Shown: positions 10,806 to 20,971 of the stretch, in pieces
How the letters are laid out: each line of letters begins with the position of its first letter
Numbering within the stretch: position 1 is the first letter of the stretch
From: Dokdonella immobilis
GTDB lineage: Bacteria > Pseudomonadota > Gammaproteobacteria > Xanthomonadales > Rhodanobacteraceae
Length of the DNA: 64,000 bases
Direction: 5' to 3'
Assembly (NCBI RefSeq): GCF_900115085.1
Contig: NZ_FOVF01000009.1
Coordinates: 1-64,000, forward strand
Position numbers and translations under genes: made by a program
Notes under the pieces: model-generated
What the model was told of the DNA's origin: nothing
Database searches by the model: none
The model's input: only the letters and a program-made list of their open reading frames with translations

Positions 10806-10893
10806 GGGATTCGGGATTCGGGATTGGGGATTCGAAAGAGCCTGGGCTTGCGGCTTCGCTTTGCCGAATCCCGAATCCCGAATCCCGAATCCC
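10806..10893. repeat. Heptad-repeat hairpin A (nuoG-nuoF gap)
   Basis: Left arm 10806-10833 is four 7-bp units (three GGGATTC, one GGGATTG); right arm 10866-10893 is four GAATCCC units, their complement. The 28-bp arms pair with one mismatch around a 32-base spacer. It occupies the gap between the nuoF stop and the nuoG start, which otherwise would be very short. One of six such elements in the window. Confidence 0.85.
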
Positions 10894-10917
10894 ATGTCGT
10901 GAGTACGGCGAACGACA

Positions 10918-12231
<1,314 letters not shown>

Positions 12232-12233
12232 GG

Positions 12234-12761
12234 TTATTCCAGTGCGTCGAGGATCTTGTCGACCTTCGCGGTATCGAGGTTCTCGTGGTAGTGGCCGTTG
12301 ACCACCATCATCGGCGCGCCGCAGCAGGCGGCCAGGCATTCTTCCTCGCGCTTGAGGTAGATGCGCCCATCCGCGCTGCTTTCGCCGAGTCTGACGCCGA
12401 GCTTCTTCTCGCAATGGCGGACGAGCTCTTCGGCACCGTTCAGCCAGCACGAGATATTGGTGCAGATCGCGACATTGTTGCGGCCGACCGGCGTGGTCTC
12501 GAACATCGAATAGAAACTGGCCACCTCGAATGCCCACACCTGGGGCAGGTCGAGATAGCGCGCGACGGCGACGATCAGTTCGTCGGTCAGGAAACCGCCA
12601 TTCTGCTCCTGGGTCACGAACAGCGCCTGGATCAACGCCGAGCGCTTGCGATCAGGCGGAAACTTGGCCACCCACGCATCGATGTGCTCGCGCGTATGCG
12701 AAGTCAGCAACGCCAGCGGATCGACGTCCTTGATCTGGTTGTAGGTGCCGGTGGGTTTCAT
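12234..12761 (-). CDS. nuoE: NADH-quinone oxidoreductase subunit E
   Basis: Thioredoxin-fold [2Fe-2S] subunit (cluster N1a) paired with NuoF. The 175-residue protein begins [12 protein letters not shown]. The cluster cysteines are in [15 protein letters not shown] and [18 protein letters not shown]. The frame stays open upstream to 12872, but that part translates heptad-repeat hairpin B and is rejected. The nuoF start is three bases downstream of the stop. Confidence 0.96.
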   Translation of the reverse strand: MKPTGTYNQIKDVDPLALLTSHTREHIDAWVAKFPPDRKRSALIQALFVTQEQNGGFLTDELIVAVARYLDLPQVWAFEVASFYSMFETTPVGRNNVAICTNISCWLNGAEELVRHCEKKLGVRLGESSADGRIYLKREEECLAACCGAPMMVVNGHYHENLDTAKVDKILDALE

Positions 12762-12773
12762 GGGTTGGAAGCC

Positions 12774-12890
12774 GGGAATGGAGAATGGAGAATGGAGAAT
12801 GGGAAAGCGGGACCTCGGGATTGGGCACGGGAGCTCGGGCTGGCGCGAGTTACCTCTCCAACCATTCCCCATTCTCCATTCCCCATTCCC
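12774..12890. repeat. Heptad-repeat hairpin B (nuoE-nuoD gap)
   Basis: Left arm 12774-12801 is GGGAATG followed by three GAGAATG units; right arm 12863-12890 is four complementary units (CATTCCC, CATTCTC, CATTCCC, CATTCCC). The arms are 28 bp each with two mismatches. Same design as element A but with a different heptad sequence. Confidence 0.85.
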
Positions 12891-12894
12891 GTAC

Positions 12895-14148
12895 TCACCG
12901 ATCTATCTCCCCGAACACCACATCGTACGTGCCGATCATGGCCACGACGTCGGCGAGCATGTGGCCGCGCACGACCGTGTCCATCGACGAGAGGTGGGCG
13001 AAGCCCGGGGCGCGGAGCTTGCAGCGGAACGGCTTGTTGGCGCCGTCGGAAATCAGATAGCAGCCGAATTCGCCCTTCGGCGCCTCGACCGCGGCGTAGG
13101 TCTCGCCGGCCGGTACGCAGTAGCCTTCGGTGAACAGCTTGAAGTGGTGGATGAGGGCTTCCATGTCCTCCTTCATCTCCTCGCGCTTCGGCGGTGCGAC
13201 CTTGTAGTTCTGCACGATGACCGGGCCCGGGTTTGCCTTCAGCCACGCCACGCACTGCTGGATGATTCGGTTGGACTGGCGCATCTCCTCGACGCGCACG
13301 AGGTAGCGGTCGTAGCAGTCGCCGTTGACGCCGACCGGAATGTCGAAATCGACTTCGGCGTATTTCGCATAGGGCTGCTTCTTGCGCAGGTCCCAGGCAA
13401 TGCCGGAACCGCGAAGCATCGGCCCGGTCATGCCCCAGGCCCTGGCTAGGTCCGGCGGCACGACGCCGATGTCGACCGTGCGCTGCTTCCAGATCCGGTT
13501 GCCGGTGAGCAGTTCCTCGTATTCGTCAACCTTGCCCGGGAAGTCCGCGCAGAACGACTCGAGGTAGTCGAGCATCGAGCCTTCGCGCCACTGGTTGAAA
13601 CGCTTAAGATCGTTGCCCTTGTGCCAGCGCGACTCCTTGTACTTGGGCATCTGCGCGGGCAGATCGCGATAGACGCCGCCTGGGCGATAGTAGGTGGCAT
13701 GCATGCGTGCGCCGGAAACCGCTTCATAGCAGTCCATCAGCTCTTCACGTTCGCGGAACGCATACAGGAACACGGCCATGGCGCCGAGATCGAGCGCGTT
13801 CGAACCGATCCACATCAGGTGATTGAGGATGCGCGTGATCTCGTCGAACATCGTGCGGATCCACTGCGCGCGCTCCGGCACCTCGACGCCGAGCAGGTTC
13901 TCGATGGCGCGCACGTAGGCGTGCTCGTTGCACATCATCGAAACATAGTCGAGGCGATCCATGTAGCCGATCGACTGGTTGTAGGGCTTCGATTCGGCGA
14001 GCTTCTCGGTGCCGCGATGGAGCAGCCCGATGTGCGGATCGGCGCGGACCACGGTCTCGCCGTCCATCTCGAGGACAAGGCGCAACACGCCATGCGCAGC
14101 AGGGTGCTGCGGGCCGAAATTCATCGTGTAGTTGCGGATCTCTTCCAT
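12895..14148 (-). CDS. nuoD: NADH-quinone oxidoreductase subunit D
   Basis: 49-kDa-type subunit of complex I, related to the large subunit of NiFe hydrogenases and lining the quinone site with NuoB. The ATG at 14148 overlaps the nuoC stop (TAATG) and gives 417 residues. Conserved segments include [36 protein letters not shown] and the C-terminal [20 protein letters not shown]. NuoC and NuoD are separate here, unlike the fused E. coli form. Confidence 0.97.
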   Translation of the reverse strand: MEEIRNYTMNFGPQHPAAHGVLRLVLEMDGETVVRADPHIGLLHRGTEKLAESKPYNQSIGYMDRLDYVSMMCNEHAYVRAIENLLGVEVPERAQWIRTMFDEITRILNHLMWIGSNALDLGAMAVFLYAFREREELMDCYEAVSGARMHATYYRPGGVYRDLPAQMPKYKESRWHKGNDLKRFNQWREGSMLDYLESFCADFPGKVDEYEELLTGNRIWKQRTVDIGVVPPDLARAWGMTGPMLRGSGIAWDLRKKQPYAKYAEVDFDIPVGVNGDCYDRYLVRVEEMRQSNRIIQQCVAWLKANPGPVIVQNYKVAPPKREEMKEDMEALIHHFKLFTEGYCVPAGETYAAVEAPKGEFGCYLISDGANKPFRCKLRAPGFAHLSSMDTVVRGHMLADVVAMIGTYDVVFGEIDR

Positions 14149-14867
14149 TACTTCGCCCCTGCCTCGCGCTCCGCCATGGCCTGCTCGTAGCGCGAATCGT
14201 CGCGGATCGTGCGTGGCACGAGCACACGCGGCTCGATCGACACCGGTTCGTAGACCACGCGCTTCTTTTCCGGGTCGTAGCGAACCTCGACATTGCCGAT
14301 CAGCGGGAAATCCTTGCGGAAGGCATGGCCCACGAAACCGTAGTCGGTGAGGATGCGGCGAAGGTCCGGATGGCCCTCGAAGACGATGCCGAACAGGTCG
14401 AAGGCCTCGCGCTCGAACCAATTGACTGCGGGCCAGACTTCCACCAGCGAAGGCACCGTGGGAACGTCATCGTCCTCGCAGAACGCACGCATGCGCAGGC
14501 GCTGGTTGTGCGCGATCGAGAGCAGATGGACGACCACCGCGAAGCGACGCGGAATGTTCGTGTCGCGTGGCCGCTCGGCCCAGCTGAAGCGACCGGCGCC
14601 CTTGCCTTCGACGCCGCGCGAGAAGCCTTCCGAGGAAACGTCGGTGGTGTCCCATTCGGTCTGGCCGTAGCTGAGATAGTCGACGCCGCAGACATCGATG
14701 CACTGCTCGAACTGCCAGGCCGGATCGTCGCGCAGCGTTTTCGCCACGGAAAGCCAGTTCTCGGGCAGCACTTCGATGGTCGTCTCGCCCTTGCGCTCGA
14801 TGCTGCTGACCACTTTCGGGCCAAGCTGGACTTCGAGGCGGCGCGCCAGGGATGCGGGTTCGCTCAT
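14148..14867 (-). CDS. nuoC: NADH-quinone oxidoreductase subunit C
   Basis: 30-kDa-type structural subunit of the complex I peripheral arm. The 239-residue protein has the family block [21 protein letters not shown] and [18 protein letters not shown]. An Arg-rich insert near residues 80-95 ([18 protein letters not shown]) separates the two halves of the fold. The stop overlaps the nuoD start by one base. Start ATG at 14867, nine bases after the nuoB stop. Confidence 0.95.
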   Translation of the reverse strand: MSEPASLARRLEVQLGPKVVSSIERKGETTIEVLPENWLSVAKTLRDDPAWQFEQCIDVCGVDYLSYGQTEWDTTDVSSEGFSRGVEGKGAGRFSWAERPRDTNIPRRFAVVVHLLSIAHNQRLRMRAFCEDDDVPTVPSLVEVWPAVNWFEREAFDLFGIVFEGHPDLRRILTDYGFVGHAFRKDFPLIGNVEVRYDPEKKRVVYEPVSIEPRVLVPRTIRDDSRYEQAMAEREAGAK

Positions 14868-14876
14868 GGCCGGTCC

Positions 14877-15431
14877 TCAGCGCGCGATGGTGTTGGTTCG
14901 GCGAATCTTCTTCTGCAGTTGCAGAATGCCGTGGATCAGGGCTTCGGCGGTCGGCGGGCAGCCCGGCACGTAGACATCGACCGGGACGATGCGGTCACAA
15001 CCGCGGACCACGGCGTAGGAATAGTGGTAGTAGCCGCCCCCGTTGGCGCAGGAGCCCATCGAGATGACCCACTTCGGTTCGGGCATCTGGTCATAGACCT
15101 TGCGCAAGGCGGGAGCCATCTTGTTGACCAGCGTGCCGGCCACGATCATGACGTCGGACTGGCGTGGCGACGGGCGAAAGATGACGCCGTTGCGGTCCAG
15201 ATCAAGGCGCGCCGCGCCGGCATGCATCATCTCGACGGCGCAACAGGCGAGCCCGAAGGTCATCGGCCACATCGAACCGGTGCGCGCCCAGTTGACCAGC
15301 TCGTCCATGCGTGCGGTGACGAAACCGCGCTCGAGCAGTGGATTGTCGTCGCCCGGCCGCAGGATGTCGTCGACCGGACCGCCCGGAGTCGGGTTGTGCA
15401 TGACCCGCGCGATGGCGTCGCTCATTCCCAT
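14877..15431 (-). CDS. nuoB: NADH-quinone oxidoreductase subunit B
   Basis: Carries the terminal [4Fe-4S] cluster N2 that reduces quinone. With ATG at 15431 ([10 protein letters not shown]) it has 184 residues; this start has AAGGGAG seven bases upstream, whereas the in-frame ATG at 15425 overlaps the nuoA stop as ATGA and is a possible alternative. Cluster residues are in [33 protein letters not shown] and [11 protein letters not shown]. Length and motifs are normal. Confidence 0.96.
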   Translation of the reverse strand: MGMSDAIARVMHNPTPGGPVDDILRPGDDNPLLERGFVTARMDELVNWARTGSMWPMTFGLACCAVEMMHAGAARLDLDRNGVIFRPSPRQSDVMIVAGTLVNKMAPALRKVYDQMPEPKWVISMGSCANGGGYYHYSYAVVRGCDRIVPVDVYVPGCPPTAEALIHGILQLQKKIRRTNTIAR

Positions 15432-15778
15432 TCGAGGGCTCCCTTCTTCCAGACATAGACGAAGCCGAGCACGAGCAGGCCGATGAACATGCCCATTTCG
15501 GCCAGGCCGAACGCGCCGAGTTCGTCGAACACGATGGCCCACGGAATCACGAAGGCGATTTCGAGATCGAAGATGATGAAGAGGATGGCGATGAGGTAGT
15601 AGCGCACGTCGAAGCGCATGCGCGCGTCCTCGAAGGCCTCGAAGCCACACTCGTAGGGGGCCAGCTTCTCGGCTGCGGGCTTCTTCGGTCCAAGCACGTT
15701 GCCGAGCACCAGCAACGCAATGGCGATACCGGTGGCGACCAGCAGGAACAGGAGGACCGGGAAATACTCGACTAGCAC
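15422..15778 (-). CDS. nuoA: NADH-quinone oxidoreductase subunit A
   Basis: Three-helix membrane subunit at the junction of the complex I arms. A GTG start at 15778, preceded by GGAGG, gives the usual 118 residues ([16 protein letters not shown]). The conserved [24 protein letters not shown] loop region and terminal [11 protein letters not shown] are present. First gene of the nuo operon, 70 bases after the 3' end of a tRNA-Leu gene on the same strand; the stop overlaps the start of nuoB. Confidence 0.95.
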   Translation of the reverse strand: MLVEYFPVLLFLLVATGIAIALLVLGNVLGPKKPAAEKLAPYECGFEAFEDARMRFDVRYYLIAILFIIFDLEIAFVIPWAIVFDELGAFGLAEMGMFIGLLVLGFVYVWKKGALEWE

Positions 15779-15848
15779 ATGCACCTCCGCGCCACCTGGC
15801 GCATCAGCGGTTGCCGCAGGCTGCGGCAACGACGGTTGTACAAGATGT

Positions 15849-15933
15849 TGGTGCCCAAGGGGGGACTCGAACCCCCACAGCTCTCGCCGCTACCACCTCA
15901 AGGTAGTGCGTCTACCAATTCCGCCACCTGGGC
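15849..15933 (-). tRNA. tRNA-Leu (anticodon GAG)
   Basis: An 85-base gene with encoded CCA (15849-15851). The acceptor arms GCCCAGG and CTTGGGC pair with one G-U, the D-loop has GGTAGACGC, the anticodon stem CTACC/GGTAG encloses TTGAGGT with anticodon GAG at 15897-15899, the long variable arm is of the class II type, and the T-arm contains GGTTCGAGTCC. It sits seven bases after the secG stop and upstream of nuoA, all on one strand, so it is probably cut out of a longer transcript. Confidence 0.97.
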
Positions 15934-15940
15934 AACGCTA

Positions 15941-16396
15941 TCAAGCTCCGTCCTTCCTCGCATTCTCCGGCTTCGCCGCTTCGGATTTTACCGGCTCCGA
16001 TGCCGGTTTGTCCGTTGCGGGAGCAGGCACTGGCGCCGGCACGTCGGTGGAGGCCGGGGCCGCCGTCGTTGCTGCCGGCACGTCGCCGGCAGCCGGTGCC
16101 GGAGCGGCCGGGGCAACCCCCGCCATGACGCCAAGGTCGTCCGAGGTTCCGCCAACAGCGGAGGGGCGACTGTGATACATGCCCATGCCGAGGCTGAGCA
16201 GGAAGAACAAACCGGCCAGGACCGCCGTGCTGCGCGACAGGAAGTTTGCCGAACCGCGCGCACCGAAAACGGTCGAGGAAGCGCCGCCGCCGAATCCGGA
16301 GCCTGCATCGGCACCCGCGCCACGCTGCATGAGGATCAGCGCGATCATCGAAACGGCAATCAGCACATAGAAGACTTGGGCAATGATCGTGAACAT
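15941..16396 (-). CDS. secG: Protein translocase subunit SecG
   Basis: Small two-helix partner of SecYE in the Sec translocon. The protein from ATG 16396 (MFTIIAQVFYVLIAV) has 151 residues. The first 80 hold both helices around the conserved QRGAGADAGSGFGGGASSTVFG loop. The rest is an Ala/Pro-rich tail, a longer C-terminus than that of E. coli SecG. It follows tpiA by five bases, an arrangement widespread in gammaproteobacteria. Confidence 0.93.
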   Translation of the reverse strand: MFTIIAQVFYVLIAVSMIALILMQRGAGADAGSGFGGGASSTVFGARGSANFLSRSTAVLAGLFFLLSLGMGMYHSRPSAVGGTSDDLGVMAGVAPAAPAPAAGDVPAATTAAPASTDVPAPVPAPATDKPASEPVKSEAAKPENARKDGA

Positions 16397-16401
16397 TTGA
16401 A

Positions 16402-17169
16402 TCAGGAATCCCGGTTTGCCGCGGCCGAAGCCGCATCGCATATCGCAAGAAAATCAGCCGCCACCAGCGAAGCGCCACCAATCAGCCCACCGTCGATATC
16501 GGGCCTGGCGAACAATTCGGCAGCATTGGCGGCCTTGACGCTGCCTCCGTACAGGAGGCGCAGCGAGCTGGCTATTCTAGCATCCTGCCCCGCGAATTTG
16601 TCACGCATGAACGCATGGACCTCCTGCGCCTGCTCCGGCGTGGCAGTCTTGCCGGTACCGATCGCCCAGACCGGTTCATAGGCAACCACGGCATCGGCGA
16701 ATGCGGCAATGCCGGCGAGATCGAGCACGGCATCGAGCTGGGAACCGACGATCTGCTCGGTTTCGCCGGCCTCGCGGTGCTCGAGCAGTTCGCCGATGCA
16801 GAGGATCGGGATCAACCCCGCGGCTTGCGCGGCGACGAACTTGCGCGCCACAACCGCGTCGGTCTCGGCGTGGTACTGGCGCCGCTCGGAATGCCCGACC
16901 AGTACATAGCGGCAACCGATGTCGTGCAGCATCGCCCCGGCCACCTCGCCCGTGTAGGCGCCCTGAGCATGCTCGCTGAGATCCTGGGCGCCGAAGCCCA
17001 GGGCACTGCCGCGCGCGGCGGAGATCAGCTCGGAAAGATACGGAAACGGCGGGATGACGGCCACGTCCGCGGATTTGGGCAGGTTCTCCACCACGCTTGC
17101 GACGAGGCTGGCGGATTGTGCACGTGAACCATGCATTTTCCAGTTGCCGGCAACGAAATTGCGACGCAT
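16402..17169 (-). CDS. tpiA: Triose-phosphate isomerase
   Basis: Interconverts dihydroxyacetone phosphate and glyceraldehyde 3-phosphate in glycolysis and gluconeogenesis. From ATG 17169 (MRRNFVAGNWKMHGSR) the protein has 255 residues. Catalytic residues are K11, H93 (VLVGHSERR) and E165 (AYEPVWAIGTGK), and the phosphate-binding YGGSVKAANA motif is near the C-terminus. The frame continues upstream to 17409 without support and was trimmed at the conserved start. A 215-base gap separates it from the divergent SDR gene. Confidence 0.97.
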   Translation of the reverse strand: MRRNFVAGNWKMHGSRAQSASLVASVVENLPKSADVAVIPPFPYLSELISAARGSALGFGAQDLSEHAQGAYTGEVAGAMLHDIGCRYVLVGHSERRQYHAETDAVVARKFVAAQAAGLIPILCIGELLEHREAGETEQIVGSQLDAVLDLAGIAAFADAVVAYEPVWAIGTGKTATPEQAQEVHAFMRDKFAGQDARIASSLRLLYGGSVKAANAAELFARPDIDGGLIGGASLVAADFLAICDAASAAANRDS

Positions 17170-17384
17170 CGGACGAACCTGCTCTTGCGGGGCGCGAAGG
17201 ATAGCGAGCCGTCGACGTGCCGGCAAATGATGGCACGTCCTGTTGCAGCGATGCCTGCTCGTGATCGGGCACCCTGCCCGCTGTTCCTGGCCAGCGGTGC
17301 CGGCAGCCGCCATGGCTTGGCCCGTTCGACGGCCAGGCCGCGGAGGACTAGTCTTTGCGCACTTTCGAACCGGACAGGACAGGA

Positions 17385-18197
17385 ATGACCCAGACCAGGG
17401 GCTACGCATTGATCACCGGCGCGTCGGCCGGCATCGGCGCCGCGTTCGCGCGCGAACTGGCCGCGCGCGGTCACCCGTTGGTACTGAGCGCACGGCGCGT
17501 CGAGCGCCTCGAATCGCTGGCGCAATCCTTGCGCGAGGCGCACCGAATCGACATTCAGATCATTCCGGCCGATCTCGCCGAACGCGATGCGCCGCGCCTG
17601 CTATGCGAAGAAGTCGCGCGACGCGGCCTCGGCGTCGATCTGCTCGTCAACAATGCCGGCTACGGCGTAACCGGATACTTCCTGAGCCAACCCTGGCAGG
17701 TCCAGGCCGACTTCATCCAGGTCCTGATGACGGCGCCGACCGAACTCTGCCATCGCCTGCTGCCAGCCATGCGCGAGCGTGGCCATGGACGGATCATCAA
17801 CGTGGCCTCGCTCGCCGGGCACGTCCCCGGCTCGGCCGGCCAGACCCTGTACGCCGGCGCCAAGTCCTACCTGATCAAGCTCTCGCAAGCACTGCACCTC
17901 GAGTACGGTCCGGACGGCGTCAATACCTGCGCGCTCTGTCCCGGCTTCACCTACACCGAATTCCACGACGTCACCGGCTCGCGCGCGATGATGTCGAAGC
18001 TGCCGAAATGGCTGTGGATGGATGCACAGACGGTCGTTCGCCAGGGTCTGCGCGCGGTCGATCGCGGCGAGGCGGTCCACATCAACGGCCGCGTCAATCG
18101 CATGATCAAGTCCCTGCTCAAGCTGATGCCCGATCGCCTCGCCCTGGCCCTCATGGGACGCCAGTCCAGGCGCATCCGGAAGAAGAAGCCGGACTGA
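17385..18197 (+). CDS. SDR family NAD(P)-dependent oxidoreductase
   Basis: Short-chain dehydrogenase/reductase of 270 residues. The cofactor motif TGASAGIG is at residues 11-18, NNAGYG follows at the fourth strand, and the catalytic Ser and Tyr-x3-Lys are in NVASLAGHVPG and YAGAKSYLIK. The C-terminal tail is basic (RRIRKKKPD). The ATG at 17385 is preceded by GGACAGGA; an upstream in-frame ATG at 17355 would add ten residues. Substrate cannot be read from the sequence. Divergent from tpiA. Confidence 0.9.
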   Translation: MTQTRGYALITGASAGIGAAFARELAARGHPLVLSARRVERLESLAQSLREAHRIDIQIIPADLAERDAPRLLCEEVARRGLGVDLLVNNAGYGVTGYFLSQPWQVQADFIQVLMTAPTELCHRLLPAMRERGHGRIINVASLAGHVPGSAGQTLYAGAKSYLIKLSQALHLEYGPDGVNTCALCPGFTYTEFHDVTGSRAMMSKLPKWLWMDAQTVVRQGLRAVDRGEAVHINGRVNRMIKSLLKLMPDRLALALMGRQSRRIRKKKPD

Positions 18198-18237
18198 ACT
18201 CACGATCAGGTGCCATCGCCATGCTTCAGCTGCCGGA

Positions 18238-19923
18238 TCAGGGACACTCACTCGGTGCGCGAAAGCAGAAGAACCGGACCGAGCGGCGCCCCGTCCTGAC
18301 CTCCTCGCTGACGTCGACGAACGCGCCGTCGCGCCAGGCCAGGAAGTAGCTGCCCGGACCGAGCGGAGGCTTCGCCTCGGGGGCCATGTTCAGGAACACC
18401 AGGGCTCCACGGCCGATCAGGATCGGCGCGACGGTGTCGCGCCCCGCCCGCACCGGCGAAAACGGTGGCTTTTGCGCACGCAGGACTTCCGATCGCTCGA
18501 CGAGGTGATACCAGGGCGAAAACTCGGTTTGGATGAAGCATCGGCCAAGCTTCGACAGATCCGGCGCGAGGGCCTTGATCGTCGTGTCGACATAGAATCC
18601 GAACAGCTTGCTGTCGGTGTCGACCAGGTAGATCTGGCAGTCCTCGACGGCCAGGTCGAGCTTGCCGATGGCAGCCACGGCAGCGCTGGCGAAGCGCGCC
18701 TGTTCGAGGGTCGTCCCCCGGTAGCTGCGGGCCAGGTGCTGGGACACCGAGAACAGGGGAATCACGAGCAGGGCCGTGCCGAGGCCGGCCAGCCAGCGCT
18801 GGTGCAGGGCCGTCGCCGGACCGGACCCTGCGAACACGGCAGCCATGGCCAGGGCCATTCCCAGCGCCGACATGAAGTAGTGACGCGCCGCCAGCACATC
18901 CTCGAGGGTATCGGCGCCAAAATGCAGGTTCATCAGAACCAGCCCCGTTCGCGGCCACTGGACCAACGCCGCGACCGCGATCAGGGCCAGGCCGGCCACG
19001 ATCAGGGCGACCCGGTCGCGGTCCCAGGCGCCTCTGGACCTATTCCATGCCAGCAGCAGCAGGCCCAACGCGCCGAGCACGAACAGGGTCGCGGTGACGC
19101 CACCGAGCCGAGGCCAAAGAAACAGGTAGCTCGGCAGCTTGAGGAACCACGCAGCCATGCCCTCGCTGAAAAGCACCCAGGCCGACTTGTAGGCGAACAG
19201 TTGCTCGGTGCCGGTGGGCGGGAGCACCCAATGTCGAACCAGAAGCCAGGCAACGAATACCGCGGCCAGCCACAGACAGGCCAGCTGCCGGCGATCCAGC
19301 CAGGCCGGCCGCTGTGCGCTCGGCCACCACCAGAACACGAAGGCCGCGGAAATCAGGGCCGCGGTGTTTTCCTTCGCGCACAGGCCGAGGGCAAACAGCA
19401 GCAGGGTGGCGAGCAAGGCTCCGGTGCGCCGGGTCTGGCGATACTCCCAGGCCCGCGCCAGGGCCAATAGGCCCAATACCGAGGCGAGCAGCTCGTAGCG
19501 ATTCGACAGCCAGGCCGTGGTGCCGATCGCGATCGGGTGGATGGCGAACACGAATGCGATGGCAAAGGCCGTACCCCGATCACCGATCAGGCGGGCAACG
19601 AGACGCCACAGGGAGAGCACGACCAGCGACAGCAGGGCCGCGTTGAGCAGGTAATGCGGACAGGCATCGGCACCGAACAGGCGCTCGCTCAGCCACCAGA
19701 GCAGCACGCCGAGTGGCCGGTAGTGCAGGCCGCCTTCCACATGCTGGTGCCAGAACGGCAGCAGCGGATTGTCGAGGAAGCGCGGCAGCGCCAGCAGCGC
19801 ATAGTCGTCGAAAATGAACGACCCCGCGAACGCTCCGCGCAGCGCGAGGAAGACTGCCCCGATCAGCGCGATCGCGCGAACGACGCCCGGGCCGAACCCG
19901 GGCATTCGGGTACCGGCCTTCAT
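18238..19923 (-). CDS. GT-C-fold membrane glycosyltransferase-like protein
   Basis: A 561-residue integral membrane protein with about 11-12 predicted helices and a soluble C-terminal part of roughly 130 residues. Near the N-terminus is GSFIFDDYALL, with an Asp pair after the first helix as in GT-C glycosyltransferases, then HYRPLGVLLWW, HPIAIGTTAWLSNRYELLA and CAKENTAALI, blocks reminiscent of TMTC-type protein O-mannosyltransferases. Donor and acceptor are unknown. Its ATG overlaps the stop of the upstream oxygenase gene (TGATG), implying co-translation with it. Confidence 0.65.
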   Translation of the reverse strand: MKAGTRMPGFGPGVVRAIALIGAVFLALRGAFAGSFIFDDYALLALPRFLDNPLLPFWHQHVEGGLHYRPLGVLLWWLSERLFGADACPHYLLNAALLSLVVLSLWRLVARLIGDRGTAFAIAFVFAIHPIAIGTTAWLSNRYELLASVLGLLALARAWEYRQTRRTGALLATLLLFALGLCAKENTAALISAAFVFWWWPSAQRPAWLDRRQLACLWLAAVFVAWLLVRHWVLPPTGTEQLFAYKSAWVLFSEGMAAWFLKLPSYLFLWPRLGGVTATLFVLGALGLLLLAWNRSRGAWDRDRVALIVAGLALIAVAALVQWPRTGLVLMNLHFGADTLEDVLAARHYFMSALGMALAMAAVFAGSGPATALHQRWLAGLGTALLVIPLFSVSQHLARSYRGTTLEQARFASAAVAAIGKLDLAVEDCQIYLVDTDSKLFGFYVDTTIKALAPDLSKLGRCFIQTEFSPWYHLVERSEVLRAQKPPFSPVRAGRDTVAPILIGRGALVFLNMAPEAKPPLGPGSYFLAWRDGAFVDVSEEVRTGRRSVRFFCFRAPSECP

Positions 19924-20858
19924 CAGATCAGCTTGATTTCACGCAGGCGTTCCAGCAGGTACTCGTGCGAGGTGATCGGCGTCGGGTACCGGCTCGGATT
20001 GTCGTCGTCGATGCATGACGGAAGCACGTCGAGCACGACGTCCGGATTCGGGTGCAGGAAGAACGGGACCGAATATCGGGGCTTGCGCGCATTCTCGTTT
20101 TGCGGATTGACGACCCGGTGCGTGGTCGAGGGATAGACGTGGTTGGTCAGGCGCTGCAGCATGTCGCCGATGTTGACGACGATGGCATCCCCCTCCGTGG
20201 TGATCGGCAGCCACTGGCCGTCGCGGGTCAGGACCTCGAGTCCTTCGGCACTGGCGCCAACAAGCAGGGTGATGAAATTGATGTCCTCGTGGGCGCCGGC
20301 GCGCACGTTCGGGATGTCCTCCGCGGTGATCGGCGGGTAGTGGATCGGACGCAGGATCGAATTGCCGAAGCAGGTCTTGTCCTCGAAGAAATCCTCGGCC
20401 AGGTCGATATGCAGGGCCAGCGCGCGCAGCACGCGGGTGCCGAGCGCATCAAGCGCCTCGTACAGTCCGTAGCCATGTTCGCGGAACCCTTCGATTTCGC
20501 TGGGCCATACATTGGCCGGCATCTGTGCCGCGTATTTCGAATCGCGCGGAATTTCCCGACCGATATGCCAGAACTCCTTGAGGTCCGGGTGCCTGGAATC
20601 CTTCGCGGTCTCGATGCCGAAAGGCGTATACCCGCGCGCACCGCCCGTACCCGGCTGGTGGTACTTGAGCTTGGTCTCCTCGGGCAGGGCGAAAAAGCGT
20701 TGGAAGACATCATAGGCCGCATCGATACGACTCTTCGGGATGCCGTGGCCGCTGATGCAGCAGAACCCGAACTCGCGGTAGGCCGCGCCGAGCTCGGCGA
20801 CGAAGGCGGTGCGGTCGGAATCGTAGCGGCGGATGTCGAGCGTGGGTACGTGTTTCAT
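19923..20858 (-). CDS. 2OG-Fe(II) oxygenase, isopenicillin N synthase-like
   Basis: A 311-residue soluble dioxygenase. The N-terminal DIOX_N-like part contains REFGFCCISGHGIP; the jelly-roll core carries the iron ligands H190 and D192 (AHEDINFITLL) and H247 (STTHRVVNP). These proteins use 2-oxoglutarate or related cosubstrates and Fe(II); the substrate is unknown, and there is no beta-lactam biosynthetic context here. Stop overlaps the start of the GT-C protein gene by one base. ATG at 20858. Confidence 0.85.
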   Translation of the reverse strand: MKHVPTLDIRRYDSDRTAFVAELGAAYREFGFCCISGHGIPKSRIDAAYDVFQRFFALPEETKLKYHQPGTGGARGYTPFGIETAKDSRHPDLKEFWHIGREIPRDSKYAAQMPANVWPSEIEGFREHGYGLYEALDALGTRVLRALALHIDLAEDFFEDKTCFGNSILRPIHYPPITAEDIPNVRAGAHEDINFITLLVGASAEGLEVLTRDGQWLPITTEGDAIVVNIGDMLQRLTNHVYPSTTHRVVNPQNENARKPRYSVPFFLHPNPDVVLDVLPSCIDDDNPSRYPTPITSHEYLLERLREIKLI

Positions 20859-20971
20859 CGCGGGCTCACGGTATTGAATCGGCAGAGTGGGCGATTATCC
20901 CACGACCCGCGCGATCGGGCGGCGGCGTCGAAGACGCCAGGCGGCAGGGAATGCGACGAGACCGCAACGGG

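Noticed and set aside
10785-10895. N-terminal extension of NuoG
   Set aside because: It is the in-frame translation of heptad hairpin A; the ATG at 10784 has a good ribosome-binding site and the conserved start.
19923-20858. Antibiotic (beta-lactam) biosynthesis cluster
   Set aside because: The oxygenase is only fold-related to isopenicillin N synthase; no peptide synthetase or other pathway gene is present.
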